NCBI GenBank assembly: GCA_016280345.1
Contig: JAEEGN010000003.1
Coordinates: forward strand, 1 to 16,187
Source of the DNA: Selenomonadaceae bacterium
GTDB taxonomy: Bacteria > Bacillota > Negativicutes > Selenomonadales > Selenomonadaceae
Direction of reading: 5' to 3'
DNA length: 16,187 bases
In this document: one piece after another, positions 1-7,555 of the stretch
Layout: each line of letters begins with the position of its first letter
Position numbering within the stretch: the first letter of the stretch is position 1
The notes under the pieces: generated by a model
Database searches by the model: none
Told to the model about the DNA's origin: nothing
Seen by the model: only the letters and a program-made list of their open reading frames with translations
Position numbers and translations under genes: made by a program

Positions 1-1
1 C

Positions 2-172
2 AACTATTCCCTTTTGGCCTCGAACGATGATGAAAAGGTTCTTGGCCCCTGCAACAAGATCGACAGGCGGACCATTGCCGGAAAGCGCAGGCTCATGGCC
101 CGCCAAAAGGCTACTTCTGTTATGGTAGATCTCTTGGAGACTGACTTGGCAGCTGGACACAAGGCAAAGTAA
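2..172 (+). CDS. Unidentified protein, C-terminal fragment
   Basis: An open frame enters from the left edge and runs 56 codons to a TAA at 170-172. It is rich in lysine and arginine (for example KIDRRTIAGKRRLMARQK) and ends LAAGHKAK. I do not recognise the family. Third codon positions look less GC-rich than in leuA and preA next door, which could mean a transferred or older element, but 56 codons is too few to judge. Reading frame integrity over the whole visible stretch and the lack of stops support a real gene; the other two plus frames are interrupted. A short hairpin (CCGGT-6 nt-ACCGG, 222-237) lies downstream but has no T-run. Confidence 0.45.
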   Translation, partial: NYSLLASNDDEKVLGPCNKIDRRTIAGKRRLMARQKATSVMVDLLETDLAAGHKAK

Positions 173-268
173 TTGTACCATAGCGAGATAAATTAGGGAA
201 CTACAACGCGGTTACGCGCTTCCGGTTCTATTACCGGCCCGGCTTACAACTTCAGCGCAAAAATTTTC

Positions 269-297
269 TTGCCAAAAGCGGGAGATTATGGTATCGT
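269..297 (+). promoter_or_regulatory. Sigma-A type promoter of the leuA T-box transcript
   Basis: TTGCCA (269-274) and TATCGT (292-297) are separated by 17 nt, which would start transcription near 304, just ahead of the T-box stem I. The -10 box is imperfect, so the assignment rests mainly on spacing and position. Confidence 0.5.
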
Positions 298-303
298 AGC
301 ATC

Positions 304-568
304 ATATAGGCACAGGAAAAATGCGTGGACGAGGGATAGTAGCGCCCGGGGACCCTGGCAGAGAGCCGCTGGCTGGTGCGAAGCGGCGGGGAACCGGTCG
401 TGAACTCGCCTCTGAGCAGCTTGGCTGAAAGTTTTCCGAGTAGGCAAAGCCGGGCCCCGCCCGTTACGCGGGAGGATATGTTATCCGCCAAGTGCGCGCT
501 AGGGCGCGAATCAGAGTGGTACCACGCGGGCAAAGCCCTCGTCTCTACAGGGGACGGGGGCTGTTTTT
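304..568 (+). ncRNA. T-box leader, leucine specific
   Basis: All hallmarks of a T-box leader are present in order. Stem I has an AGTA element (338-341), an AGAGAG stretch (360-365) and a distal loop with GGTG (375-378). The specifier region GTGAACTCGCC gives codon CTC (405-407), leucine. The conserved T-box AGAGTGGTACCACG lies at 513-526, followed by an intrinsic terminator. The TGGT bulge (517-520) can pair with ACCA, that is, discriminator A73 plus CCA, as expected for tRNA-Leu. In the family, uncharged cognate tRNA binds the specifier and the bulge, stabilises the antiterminator and lets transcription continue. Here that would switch on leuA when leucine is short. The left boundary is inferred from the promoter. 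Confidence 0.92.
534..568 (+). terminator. T-box regulated intrinsic terminator
   Basis: The arm at 534-545 (AGCCCTCGTCTC) pairs with 550-562 through GC and GU pairs around a TACA loop, followed by GTTTTT. Its 5' arm lies directly after the T-box sequence, so antiterminator and terminator compete for it. Confidence 0.88.
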
Positions 569-641
569 ATACCGGCGCTGCCGGCCGGCGGAAGAGACGC
601 CGCCATCGTACGGCATTATCTATTTTCGGGAGGAGAACATC

Positions 642-2312
642 ATGCAGAACTACACCAAGTACAAGAAGGGCTATTACCTGCCGCCGGTCTGCGATCTCAG
701 CTGGGCGAAGAAGGAATATCCGGACAAGGCGCCGGTCTGGTGCAGCGTCGATCTCCGGGACGGCAATCAGTCGCTGATCATCCCCATGAGCCTCGATGAG
801 AAGATCGAGTTCTACAAGATGCTGGTGAAGATCGGGTTCAAGGAGATCGAGGTGGGGTTCCCGGCGGCCTCCGATACCGAGTACGAGTTCCTGCGCCGGC
901 TGGTGGAGGACAATCTGCTGCCGGACGACGTGACGGTGCAGGTGCTGACGCAGGCCCGGGAGCATATCATCAAGAAGACCTTCGAGGCCTTGAAGGGCGT
1001 GAAGAACGCCATCGTCCACGTCTATAACTCCACTTCGGTGGCGCAGCGGGAGCAGGTGTTCCGCATGTCGAAGGAGGAGATCAAGGAAATCGCCGTGGAC
1101 GGGGCGAAGCTCCTGAAGGAGCTGACGGAAAAGGCGGGGGCGGACTACCGTTTCGAGTATTCTCCCGAGAGCTTCACCGGCACCGAGCCGGAGTACGCGC
1201 TGGAGGTCTGCAACGCCGTTCTCGACGTCTGGCAGCCGAAGCCGGACAGGAAGGCCATCATCAATATCCCGGTGACGGTGGAGATGTCGATGCCTCATAT
1301 CTACGCCATGCAGGTGGCCTATATCTCCCAGAACCTCAAATACCGCGACAACGTGGTGCTGTCGCTGCACCCGCACAACGACCGGGGCTGCGGCGTGGCC
1401 GATTCGGAGATGGGCCTGCTGGCCGGGGCGGACCGCATCGAGGGGACGCTGTTCGGCAACGGCGAGCGCACCGGCAACGCCGATATCGTGACCATCGCCA
1501 TGAATATGTTCGCGCTGGGCGTCGATCCCGGGCTGGACTTCTCCCGGATGCCGGAGCTTACCGAGATGTACGAGCGGGTGACGCGGATGCGCGTTCACGA
1601 CCGTCAGCCCTACGCCGGGGCGCTGGTCTTCGCGGCTTTCTCCGGCTCCCATCAGGACGCCATCGCCAAGGGCATGAAGTGGCGCGAGGAGAAGGACCCC
1701 AGCCGCTGGACGGTGCCGTATCTGCCCATCGACCCGCAGGACGTGGGCCGCGAGTACGACGCCGACGTCATCCGCATCAACAGCCAGTCCGGCAAGGGCG
1801 GCGTGGGCTTCATCATGGAGCATCAGTACGGCGTCGCCATGCCGAAGAAGATGAGCGAGGATTTCGGGTATTTCGTCAAGGGCGTTTCCGACCATCAGCA
1901 CAAGGAGCTGTTGCCCGACGAGATCTATCAGCTTTTCCAGAAGGAGTACGTCAACGTCGAGGCTCCGTACAAGCTGATCGATTTCTCGCTCCGCAAGGAA
2001 CCCAACGGCGTCCGCGCCGGCGAAGTCATCATGCAGGTGGAGGGCCGGGAGGTCACTTACAAGGCGAAGGGCAACGGCCGCCTCGACGCCGTTTCCAACG
2101 CCCTGCAGGAGAATCTCGGCGTCCGTTACAAGGACCTGACCTACAGCGAGCACGCGCTGGAGATCGGCCAGGCGTCGCGGGCCATGGCCTATATCGGCAT
2201 CACCGGCGAGGACGGCCGCATCGTCTGGGGCGCCGGCATGGACACCGATATCATCACCGCCTCGCTGATGGCCCTGGTCAGCGCCATCAACCGCTGGAAG
2301 AACGGCAAATAA
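642..2312 (+). CDS. leuA: 2-isopropylmalate synthase, class II type
   Basis: A 556-residue enzyme condensing acetyl-CoA with 2-oxoisovalerate to give 2-isopropylmalate, the first committed step of leucine synthesis in the cytoplasm. Residues 37-43 are DLRDGNQ, with the catalytic Arg39 and metal-binding Asp40. HPHND (243-247) supplies the metal-binding histidines, and GNGERTGN (272-279) is the family signature. The TIM barrel covers roughly residues 30-310, with a linker and a C-terminal LeuA regulatory domain (about 440-556) that binds leucine in the family. Length and the N-terminal YLPPVCDLSWAKKEYPDKAP stretch fit the long class II form found in actinobacteria and fungi rather than the roughly 510-residue class I form. 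The ATG at 642 follows GGGAGGAG (628-635); an upstream in-frame start at 492 would lie inside the T-box and is rejected. Transcription is controlled by the leucine T-box. Confidence 0.95.
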   Translation: MQNYTKYKKGYYLPPVCDLSWAKKEYPDKAPVWCSVDLRDGNQSLIIPMSLDEKIEFYKMLVKIGFKEIEVGFPAASDTEYEFLRRLVEDNLLPDDVTVQVLTQAREHIIKKTFEALKGVKNAIVHVYNSTSVAQREQVFRMSKEEIKEIAVDGAKLLKELTEKAGADYRFEYSPESFTGTEPEYALEVCNAVLDVWQPKPDRKAIINIPVTVEMSMPHIYAMQVAYISQNLKYRDNVVLSLHPHNDRGCGVADSEMGLLAGADRIEGTLFGNGERTGNADIVTIAMNMFALGVDPGLDFSRMPELTEMYERVTRMRVHDRQPYAGALVFAAFSGSHQDAIAKGMKWREEKDPSRWTVPYLPIDPQDVGREYDADVIRINSQSGKGGVGFIMEHQYGVAMPKKMSEDFGYFVKGVSDHQHKELLPDEIYQLFQKEYVNVEAPYKLIDFSLRKEPNGVRAGEVIMQVEGREVTYKAKGNGRLDAVSNALQENLGVRYKDLTYSEHALEIGQASRAMAYIGITGEDGRIVWGAGMDTDIITASLMALVSAINRWKNGK

Positions 2313-2353
2313 CCGAAGAATCGAAGCGCCGAAGCGACAGCGTTGGCGAGAAG

Positions 2354-2386
2354 GGCCGCCGCCCGAAAACGCGGCGGTCTTTTTTT
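2354..2386 (+). terminator. Intrinsic terminator after leuA
   Basis: GGCCGCCGC (2354-2362) pairs with GCGGCGGTC (2371-2379) around an 8-nt loop and is followed by seven T (2380-2386). It separates leuA from the next gene, so the latter should have its own promoter, although I see no convincing one in 2387-2496. Confidence 0.9.
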
Positions 2387-2509
2387 GTCAAAATATCCCT
2401 CGTCAGGCAGGAAGTCATAGGAAGCCGTAGAAAATAACAGAGAGAGAAAGCGCTGCGATCATGGAGGACAGAGCCGCGCTATGGCATAGGATTGAAGGGG
2501 GAGGCAACC

Positions 2510-3997
2510 ATGAGCATCGAGACCATTCGCGTACGCGCCGAGGCGGGGCGCTGTCTGCTCTGCTGCGAGCCGTCCTGTACCGGGGCCTGCCCGCGCGGTG
2601 TTGACGTGGGCCGTGTCCTGCGGGCGCTGAATTTCGAGAACGACGGCGGGGCGAAGCGGCGTCTGCCGGCGGAGAATCCCTGCGTTGGCTGCGAAGCCCC
2701 CTGCGAGGCGGCCTGCCGCCGCGGCCGGCTGGACGCGCCGGTGCGGATCCGGGCCGTGCTGACAGACGCGTACCGGCTGGAGGCGGCGCCGGCGGCGAAG
2801 GCCGATCTGTCCGTCGACTTCTGCGGCGTCCGTTGCGAGAACCCGTTTTTCCTCTCTTCCTCCGTGGTGGGCAGCAATTACGAGATGGTGGCGAAGGCCT
2901 TCTCCCTCGGCTGGGCCGGCGTCAGCTTCAAGACCATCACCAATCTGGAAATCCACGAAACCTCGCCCCGCTTCGCGGCGTTGACGAAGGAGGGGCGGCC
3001 CTTCATCGGGTTCAAGAACATCGAGCAGCTTTCCGACCATGCCTATGAGGAAAATCTCGACTTCATCCGACGGCTGAAGCGGGATTTCCCGTCGAAGGTC
3101 ATCATCGCCTCCATCATGGGCCGGACGGTGGAAGACTGGACGCGGCTGGCCGGCGATATGGAGGCGGCGGGGGCGGACATCCTCGAGGGCAATTTCTCCT
3201 GCCCGCAGATGGGCGGCGAGGGACTCGGCGCGGAAATCGGCGAGAACCCGGGGCTTGTCGCCATGTACACCCGGGCGATGTGCCGGGGGACGCGGCTGCC
3301 GGTGCTGGCGAAGATGACGCCGAACATCAACCGCATGGAGATGCCCGCCCGGGCGGCGGTGGAGGCCGGGGCGGACGGAATCTCCGCCATCAATACGATC
3401 CGCAGCCTGATGAACGTCGATCTTGATTCCTTCTGCTCGGAGCCGAAGGTGAACGGGAAGAGCATCATCGGCGGTTACTCCGGCAAGGCGGTGAAGCCCA
3501 TCGCGCTGCGCTTCATCTGTGAGATGCGCCGGGATGAGGCGCTGCGGGACGTGCCCATCAGCGGCATGGGCGGCATCGAGACCTGGCGGGACGCGGCGGA
3601 GTTCCTGGCGCTGGGCTGTACGAGCCTGCAGGTTACCACGGCCGTCATGCAGTACGGCTACCGCATCATCGAGGACCTCATCGAAGGCCTCGGCGCCTAC
3701 CTGGCGGACCATCGTTTTCGCCGCGTTGCCGATCTGGTGGGGCGGGCGCTGCCGCTGGTGGCGCGGGTGGAGGAACTGGACCGGCAGACCATCGAGTACC
3801 CGTCCTTCCGGCGGAACGATTGCATCGCCTGCGGCCGCTGCTATCTCTCCTGCTACGACGGCGGCCATCAGGCGATACGGCTGGATGGCGAGGGAAAGCC
3901 GCTGCTCGACGCGAAGAAATGCGTGGGCTGCCAGCTCTGCCGCCTCGTCTGTCCCGTGCAGGCGATAGGGGTCGGCAAGCGGGTGCCGAAACCATAG
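2510..3997 (+). CDS. preA: PreA-like dihydropyrimidine dehydrogenase with N-terminal Fe-S domain
   Basis: A 495-residue FMN/iron-sulfur oxidoreductase. Residues 15-27 carry C-x2-CC-x3-C-x3-C and residues 58-69 carry C-x2-C-x3-C-x3-C. These resemble the N-terminal cluster domain of PreT, GltD and eukaryotic dihydropyrimidine dehydrogenase. Residues about 100-425 form a dihydroorotate-dehydrogenase-like FMN barrel. The loop at 229-241 (FSCPQMGGEGLGA) holds Cys231 at the place of the catalytic cysteine of dihydropyrimidine dehydrogenase. The C-terminus has a two-[4Fe-4S] ferredoxin module (Cys438, 441, 444, 448; Cys471, 474, 477, 481). Family function is reduction of uracil or thymine to the 5,6-dihydro form, or the reverse. 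E. coli PreA is about 410 residues, so the first 90 are extra. No preT or pyrimidine catabolism gene is nearby, so substrate and electron donor are open. The ATG at 2510 follows GGGGGAGG; a TTG at 2492 is less likely. Confidence 0.85.
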   Translation: MSIETIRVRAEAGRCLLCCEPSCTGACPRGVDVGRVLRALNFENDGGAKRRLPAENPCVGCEAPCEAACRRGRLDAPVRIRAVLTDAYRLEAAPAAKADLSVDFCGVRCENPFFLSSSVVGSNYEMVAKAFSLGWAGVSFKTITNLEIHETSPRFAALTKEGRPFIGFKNIEQLSDHAYEENLDFIRRLKRDFPSKVIIASIMGRTVEDWTRLAGDMEAAGADILEGNFSCPQMGGEGLGAEIGENPGLVAMYTRAMCRGTRLPVLAKMTPNINRMEMPARAAVEAGADGISAINTIRSLMNVDLDSFCSEPKVNGKSIIGGYSGKAVKPIALRFICEMRRDEALRDVPISGMGGIETWRDAAEFLALGCTSLQVTTAVMQYGYRIIEDLIEGLGAYLADHRFRRVADLVGRALPLVARVEELDRQTIEYPSFRRNDCIACGRCYLSCYDGGHQAIRLDGEGKPLLDAKKCVGCQLCRLVCPVQAIGVGKRVPKP

Positions 3998-4054
3998 GCG
4001 AAGGGCCGGTTGAGGCCGCGGGAAGCGACGCGTTTTGCCGATGAGGGCAAAGGA

Positions 4055-4097
4055 GGGGGCTGTCGCGCGGTTCGTTTGCGTGGGGCAGCCCCCTTTT
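4055..4097 (+). terminator. Intrinsic terminator after preA
   Basis: GGGGGCTG (4055-4062) pairs perfectly with CAGCCCCC (4086-4093), followed by TTTT. The 23-nt loop region starts TCGCGCGG. Its core resembles the terminator at 6472-6506. Confidence 0.8.
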
Positions 4098-4241
4098 AAC
4101 CGCGACGGAAGTGAATGACCGGCAAAGAGGGCCGGGCCTGCTGCTGTCAGGCGAATCCGGTGGCGCGGCTGGAATAGGGACCGCGGAGCGGTGGGGGCGG
4201 CACGCTGCCATTGATAATTTGGAAAAAAACAAAAAACAGAG

Positions 4242-4270
4242 TAGGCAACGGACCTCCCGTGAGGTAAAAT
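4242..4270 (+). promoter_or_regulatory. Possible promoter of the lipoprotein/diguanylate cyclase unit
   Basis: TAAAAT (4265-4270) is preceded at 17 nt by TAGGCA (4242-4247), a weak -35. A small inverted repeat ACCTC-CCGT-GAGGT (4252-4265) fills the spacer and touches the -10, a position where an operator would act. Both readings are tentative. The rest of the gap 4098-4300 shows no gene; a GTG frame from 4110 lacks a spaced ribosome binding site. Confidence 0.35.
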
Positions 4271-4300
4271 AGAAGCGATGAATGAAAGGAGATGCTGCCT

Positions 4301-5290
4301 ATGGTTTCGCACAGAAACCTCCGAAAAGGACTTTTTACCTTCTGGGCGCTCCTGCTTACCGCCCTGCTGCTTTTCGCCGGCGGCTGCCTGGGGAAGCAGA
4401 CGGCGGACGTTGCCGTTCGCGGCGGCAGCGGCGCGAAGGAACCCCCCAAAGCGGCCCCGGAAGCCAGGTACAAGCTCTATCTGATCACGAAGGACCAGGG
4501 GACGCCATACTGGCAGCAGATTGACGCCGGATGCCGGCAGGCGGTGGAGGAGATGGGCGACATCGCCTACAAATGGATTGCCCCCCTCAATCACGGCGCC
4601 AAAGAGCAGGGGGCGTGCGTCGATCAGGCGGTGGCCGACGGCGCCAACGCCATCGTCATCTCCGCCATCTCCCCGACGGAGATCAACGAGAATCTGAAGA
4701 AAGCCGCCGCCGCCGGCGTGAAGATCGTTTACGTCGATGACGACGCCACCGTCGAAGGCGTGGCTTCGCTGAAAACCGACAACGTGCTGGCGGGCCGGAC
4801 CGCCGGCGAAACCATGCAGAAGGCTCTGGCCGCGGCCGGCATCCGGTCGGGCACCATCGGGCTCGCCACGATGGGGATGCACCAGAACCAGATGGAACGC
4901 GATCAGGGCTTCCGCGAGACGTTCCAGGGATCCTCCTTCACCGTCGCGCCCACGGTGTACATGAACAACGACCGGGACAGCATCAAGCACTTCGTGCGGG
5001 AAAACCCTGATTTCGTGGGTTTCTTTGGCGCCAACGGCCAGACGACCTTCGCCATCAGCGAGCAGATCAAGGAATCCGGCTCGAAGCAGATCGTCATCGG
5101 CTTCGACACGGCGGATTTCACGATGGCCATGATCCAGGAGGGCGTCATCTACGCCACGATGCAGCAGAATCCCAGGCAGATGGGACACGACGGCACGGTC
5201 ATCGCCGTGAAAGCCCTGAAGGGCGAATACAAGGAAACCAACGTCAGGGTCAGCATGAAAGTCAACGTCATAACGAAGGATAAGATATGA
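4301..5290 (+). CDS. Orphan sugar-type substrate-binding lipoprotein
   Basis: A 329-residue periplasmic binding protein of the ribose/galactose type (Peripla_BP_4). Residues 8-28 are a basic then hydrophobic signal ending AGGC, with Cys29 the probable lipidation site (the -3 residue is Ala, slightly off consensus). A low-complexity linker (30-56) leads to the two-lobed domain, about 58-312. Typical fold elements are LITKDQGTPYWQQIDAGC (61-78), the AGADGANAIVIS-like strand (111-121), the ERDQGFRE segment (199-206), IGFDTAD (266-272) and TMQQNPRQMG (286-295). The start at 4301 is 9 nt after AAAGGAG (4285-4291); the in-frame ATG at 4292 abuts that site and is rejected. No permease or ATPase genes of an ABC transporter are next to it. 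The stop overlaps the start of the diguanylate cyclase by ATGA. I infer a sensory role: it presents a ligand to the cyclase. The ligand cannot be read from sequence. Confidence 0.85.
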   Translation: MVSHRNLRKGLFTFWALLLTALLLFAGGCLGKQTADVAVRGGSGAKEPPKAAPEARYKLYLITKDQGTPYWQQIDAGCRQAVEEMGDIAYKWIAPLNHGAKEQGACVDQAVADGANAIVISAISPTEINENLKKAAAAGVKIVYVDDDATVEGVASLKTDNVLAGRTAGETMQKALAAAGIRSGTIGLATMGMHQNQMERDQGFRETFQGSSFTVAPTVYMNNDRDSIKHFVRENPDFVGFFGANGQTTFAISEQIKESGSKQIVIGFDTADFTMAMIQEGVIYATMQQNPRQMGHDGTVIAVKALKGEYKETNVRVSMKVNVITKDKI

Positions 5291-6465
5291 AACTGAAAAC
5301 GAGGCTGCTGATTTTTAACTGCCTGCCGCTGGTCGCTTTCGCGGCGGCCTCGATATTTCTGGGCATCACCCAGTTCCGCGACGCCCTGTACGAAGAGAAG
5401 GAAGGCTACCTGCGGTCGGCGGCCGTGGCAGCGATGACGCTGTACGCCAGCCAGGGATACGGCGATTACCAGCGGCGCCCGGACGGGCGTATCTGGCGGG
5501 GCATGAACTTCAACGTCACGGAGAGACGGTCCCTGGTCGATGACCTGAAGGAAGAGACAGGCGTGGACATCACCTTCTTCTTCGGCGACCGGGCCGCCGT
5601 GACCTCCATCCGGGGTGACGACGGCATCCGTCAGACCGGGCTGCAGGCGGACGAAGCCATCCGCACCTATTCCCTGGAGCAGGGCAGTCCCATCTGGTGC
5701 CGCCATATCGTGATCGACGGGAAAAACTGCCAGGCCTACGTGGTCCCGATCCGGCAGCCCAGCGACAACTCCGTCGTCGGCGCCATGATGGCCTCGCAGC
5801 CGGCGGAGGGCTTCGAGAGCACCATCCGCCATTACGTCCTGACCACGATGTTCGTCATGCTGATGGTGCTCATCACGGTCTTCCTGTTCGTCCGCTGGCA
5901 CGTCGAGTGGTTCGCGCGGAAATACGCCGAGATCGCCGACCGGAGCCGGCAGGACCTCTTGACGGGGCTCTACAACAAGCTCACCTTTGAGGGCGAGGCG
6001 GTGAGCTATCTGGCGAAAAAGGATCCCGACGCGGTGGCGGTGCTCCTGATCCTCGACTTCGATGACTTCAAGCGGGTGAACGACCTTTACGGTCACCAGG
6101 TCGGCGACTCGGCCCTCCGGGCTTTCGCCGAGATCCTGATTCGCTGCTTCCGGGCCGACGATATCATCGGCCGGGTCGGCGGCGACGAATTCATGGTGCT
6201 GATGCCGGACATGATGCCGGGAAACGTGCGGCGGGCCGATGAGATTGCCCGGGACATCCTGGCGCGTCTGCGCGAACTGCGGCTTGGGGAAGCGACGGGA
6301 TTTTCCTGTAGTATCGGTATCGGGACCGGTACCGGCCCCTGCGGATTCCAGACGCTCTACGAGCTGGCGGACAAGGCGCTTTACGAGGCCAAAGCCCGCG
6401 GCAAGGCCTGCTTCGTCCGGCTCTCCGCCGCAACGGACACCGCCGGGACGGAGGAACGGATATAG
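5287..6465 (+). CDS. Membrane diguanylate cyclase with extracytoplasmic sensor domain
   Basis: A 392-residue protein. Membrane segments lie at about 7-29 and 184-203, enclosing an extracytoplasmic domain of about 150 residues that looks like a single Cache sensor (GVDITFFFGDRAAVTSIRG, 92-110, then the conserved-type strand NSVVGAMMAS, 161-170). The cytoplasmic part is a GGDEF domain (about 220-380) starting DLLTGLYNK. It has LDFDDFKRVND (256-266) for metal binding, the intact active site GGDEF (298-302) and an RxxD inhibitory site (Arg289 to Asp292) exactly five residues before it. So the enzyme should make c-di-GMP from two GTP and be product-inhibited. AAGGA (5276-5280) precedes the ATG, and the ATGA overlap with the binding protein gene implies translational coupling. 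The C-terminal 15 residues are polar and without a known domain. c-di-GMP targets are not visible here, but flagellar genes lie 1.5 kb away. Confidence 0.92.
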   Translation: MKLKTRLLIFNCLPLVAFAAASIFLGITQFRDALYEEKEGYLRSAAVAAMTLYASQGYGDYQRRPDGRIWRGMNFNVTERRSLVDDLKEETGVDITFFFGDRAAVTSIRGDDGIRQTGLQADEAIRTYSLEQGSPIWCRHIVIDGKNCQAYVVPIRQPSDNSVVGAMMASQPAEGFESTIRHYVLTTMFVMLMVLITVFLFVRWHVEWFARKYAEIADRSRQDLLTGLYNKLTFEGEAVSYLAKKDPDAVAVLLILDFDDFKRVNDLYGHQVGDSALRAFAEILIRCFRADDIIGRVGGDEFMVLMPDMMPGNVRRADEIARDILARLRELRLGEATGFSCSIGIGTGTGPCGFQTLYELADKALYEAKARGKACFVRLSAATDTAGTEERI

Positions 6466-6471
6466 AAAAAG

Positions 6472-6506
6472 AAAAGGGGCTGTCGCGAACGTGCGGCAGC
6501 CCCTTT
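6472..6506 (+). terminator. Intrinsic terminator after the diguanylate cyclase
   Basis: GGGGCTGTCGC (6476-6486) pairs with GCGGCAGCCCC (6493-6503), one GU pair, around a 6-nt loop. It is flanked by AAAA and TTT, so it may work weakly on both strands. From 6507 to 6683 I see no gene or clear signal. Confidence 0.85.
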
Positions 6507-6683
6507 GGCGAAACCGCGCATTTTTTGGCAAAGCCCTCAATAGACAAATACGGCAGGGATAATGACCGGGACAAGCGCGTTTCAGCGCGGGCAGTATGCC
6601 CGGCGTCAACCCCGCCCCCTGACGCTCTGCCCCGGCTCGCCGCGCTCTGCCGCCGCTCCTGTGAGGAGGGCTTTGGCGTTGGT

Positions 6684-6713
6684 TTGCGAAAGTGGGGCGC
6701 GTCATGGTAAAAT
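6684..6713 (+). promoter_or_regulatory. Sigma-A type promoter of the secreted-protein gene
   Basis: TTGCGA (6684-6689) and TAAAAT (6708-6713) are 18 nt apart. Transcription would start near 6720, giving a leader of about 25 nt before the ATG at 6745. Confidence 0.55.
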
Positions 6714-6744
6714 GATGGGAGAAAAGCATTTTGGAGGTGGCGGA

Positions 6745-7536
6745 ATGAAGAGACTGGCGGAACGAATCGCGCTGGTGGCCTGGCTGCTGGCGGCGGCGCT
6801 GCTGACCGGCGTTTCCCCGGTGTCGGCGGAGGCGGCGGCGGGATTTTATGTCCGACGCAACGCGAACGGGGCCGTCAACGCCCAGATGAATGTCATCGTC
6901 CTGCCGGGGATCGGCTCCGTCATTTCGGTGACGGCCTGCGATTACCAGGGGAGCGAGGAACTGATGGCGGACGGTTGGCGGGCGCGTCCCGTGATCCGGC
7001 TGGGAGGGACGATACAGGCGGCGCAGGCCGGCTACGGCGCCCGTTTCGTCATCGGTGCCCTGACCACGCCCCGGCCGGACCAGTCGCTGGCCACGGCGGA
7101 AATCCCCATCCGGATGCTGCCCTCCTGCGAGGCGGTGACGGAGCCCCGCCGGATTACCCTGACGTCGCATTCGCCGTGGCAGGAGGGCCCGGACGTCGCC
7201 GGTGTCTATGAATTCGCGGGCCTCACGCCCTCACCGGACGGGTACAAGGCTTTCGCGCTGCTGGAGTGGCTCCCGGAGAAAGACACCGGCTTCAACCCCT
7301 GGACGGGGGACTACCGCTACGAGATCATCGAGCTGGACGGCGCGGAAAACCGGGCGACGGATCTCTATCCGGCGCTGGGCGCCGACGTCGGCGGCTATGC
7401 GATCAGGGCCTTTGACCGGGAGGACGGGGGGCTGCGGAATTCCTTCGTGGTCACGTATTTCCTGGAGACCGCTTACCGCGTTACGCCCGACGGGCCGGCA
7501 GTGCTGATTTACCGGGCCGAGCGGCCGAAGGGCTGA
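6745..7536 (+). CDS. Secreted protein of unknown function
   Basis: A 263-residue protein I do not recognise. It starts with a clear signal peptide: KRLAER, a hydrophobic core to about residue 22, then SPVSA with probable cleavage after Ala28 (type I, no lipobox cysteine). The mature part looks beta-rich, with alternating polar and hydrophobic strands, and has two cysteines (VTACDYQ and LPSCEAV) that could form one disulfide. I see no enzyme motif, repeat or membrane segment. The ATG at 6745 is placed by GGAGGTGG (6733-6740) and by the signal peptide; in-frame sequence back to 6562 crosses the promoter and is not coding. The gene stops 19 nt before the TIGR04076 gene, so the two are probably cotranscribed. 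Location is likely the periplasm or outside. Confidence 0.75.
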   Translation: MKRLAERIALVAWLLAAALLTGVSPVSAEAAAGFYVRRNANGAVNAQMNVIVLPGIGSVISVTACDYQGSEELMADGWRARPVIRLGGTIQAAQAGYGARFVIGALTTPRPDQSLATAEIPIRMLPSCEAVTEPRRITLTSHSPWQEGPDVAGVYEFAGLTPSPDGYKAFALLEWLPEKDTGFNPWTGDYRYEIIELDGAENRATDLYPALGADVGGYAIRAFDREDGGLRNSFVVTYFLETAYRVTPDGPAVLIYRAERPKG

Positions 7537-7555
7537 CCGGCGGGGAGGTCGAGGC

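Noticed and set aside
4098..4260. Possible cobalamin riboswitch
   Set aside because: A GGGCCTGCTGCTGTCAGG stretch recalls part of the B12 element, but the B12 box and the remaining conserved blocks are missing.
4110..4274. GTG frame of about 54 codons between preA and the binding-protein gene
   Set aside because: The GGAA before the GTG has no spacing, the product is not recognisable, and the frame covers the likely promoter region.
2459..5188. Very long minus-strand frame opposite preA and the binding-protein gene
   Set aside because: It crosses two well-supported genes and the terminator between them; long antisense frames are expected in GC-rich coding DNA. The same holds for 567-2153, 5149-7170 and the plus-strand frame 7984-10389.
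6562..6744. Upstream extension of the secreted-protein gene
   Set aside because: It would cover the promoter at 6684-6713 and push the signal peptide inside the protein; the ATG at 6745 has a proper ribosome binding site.
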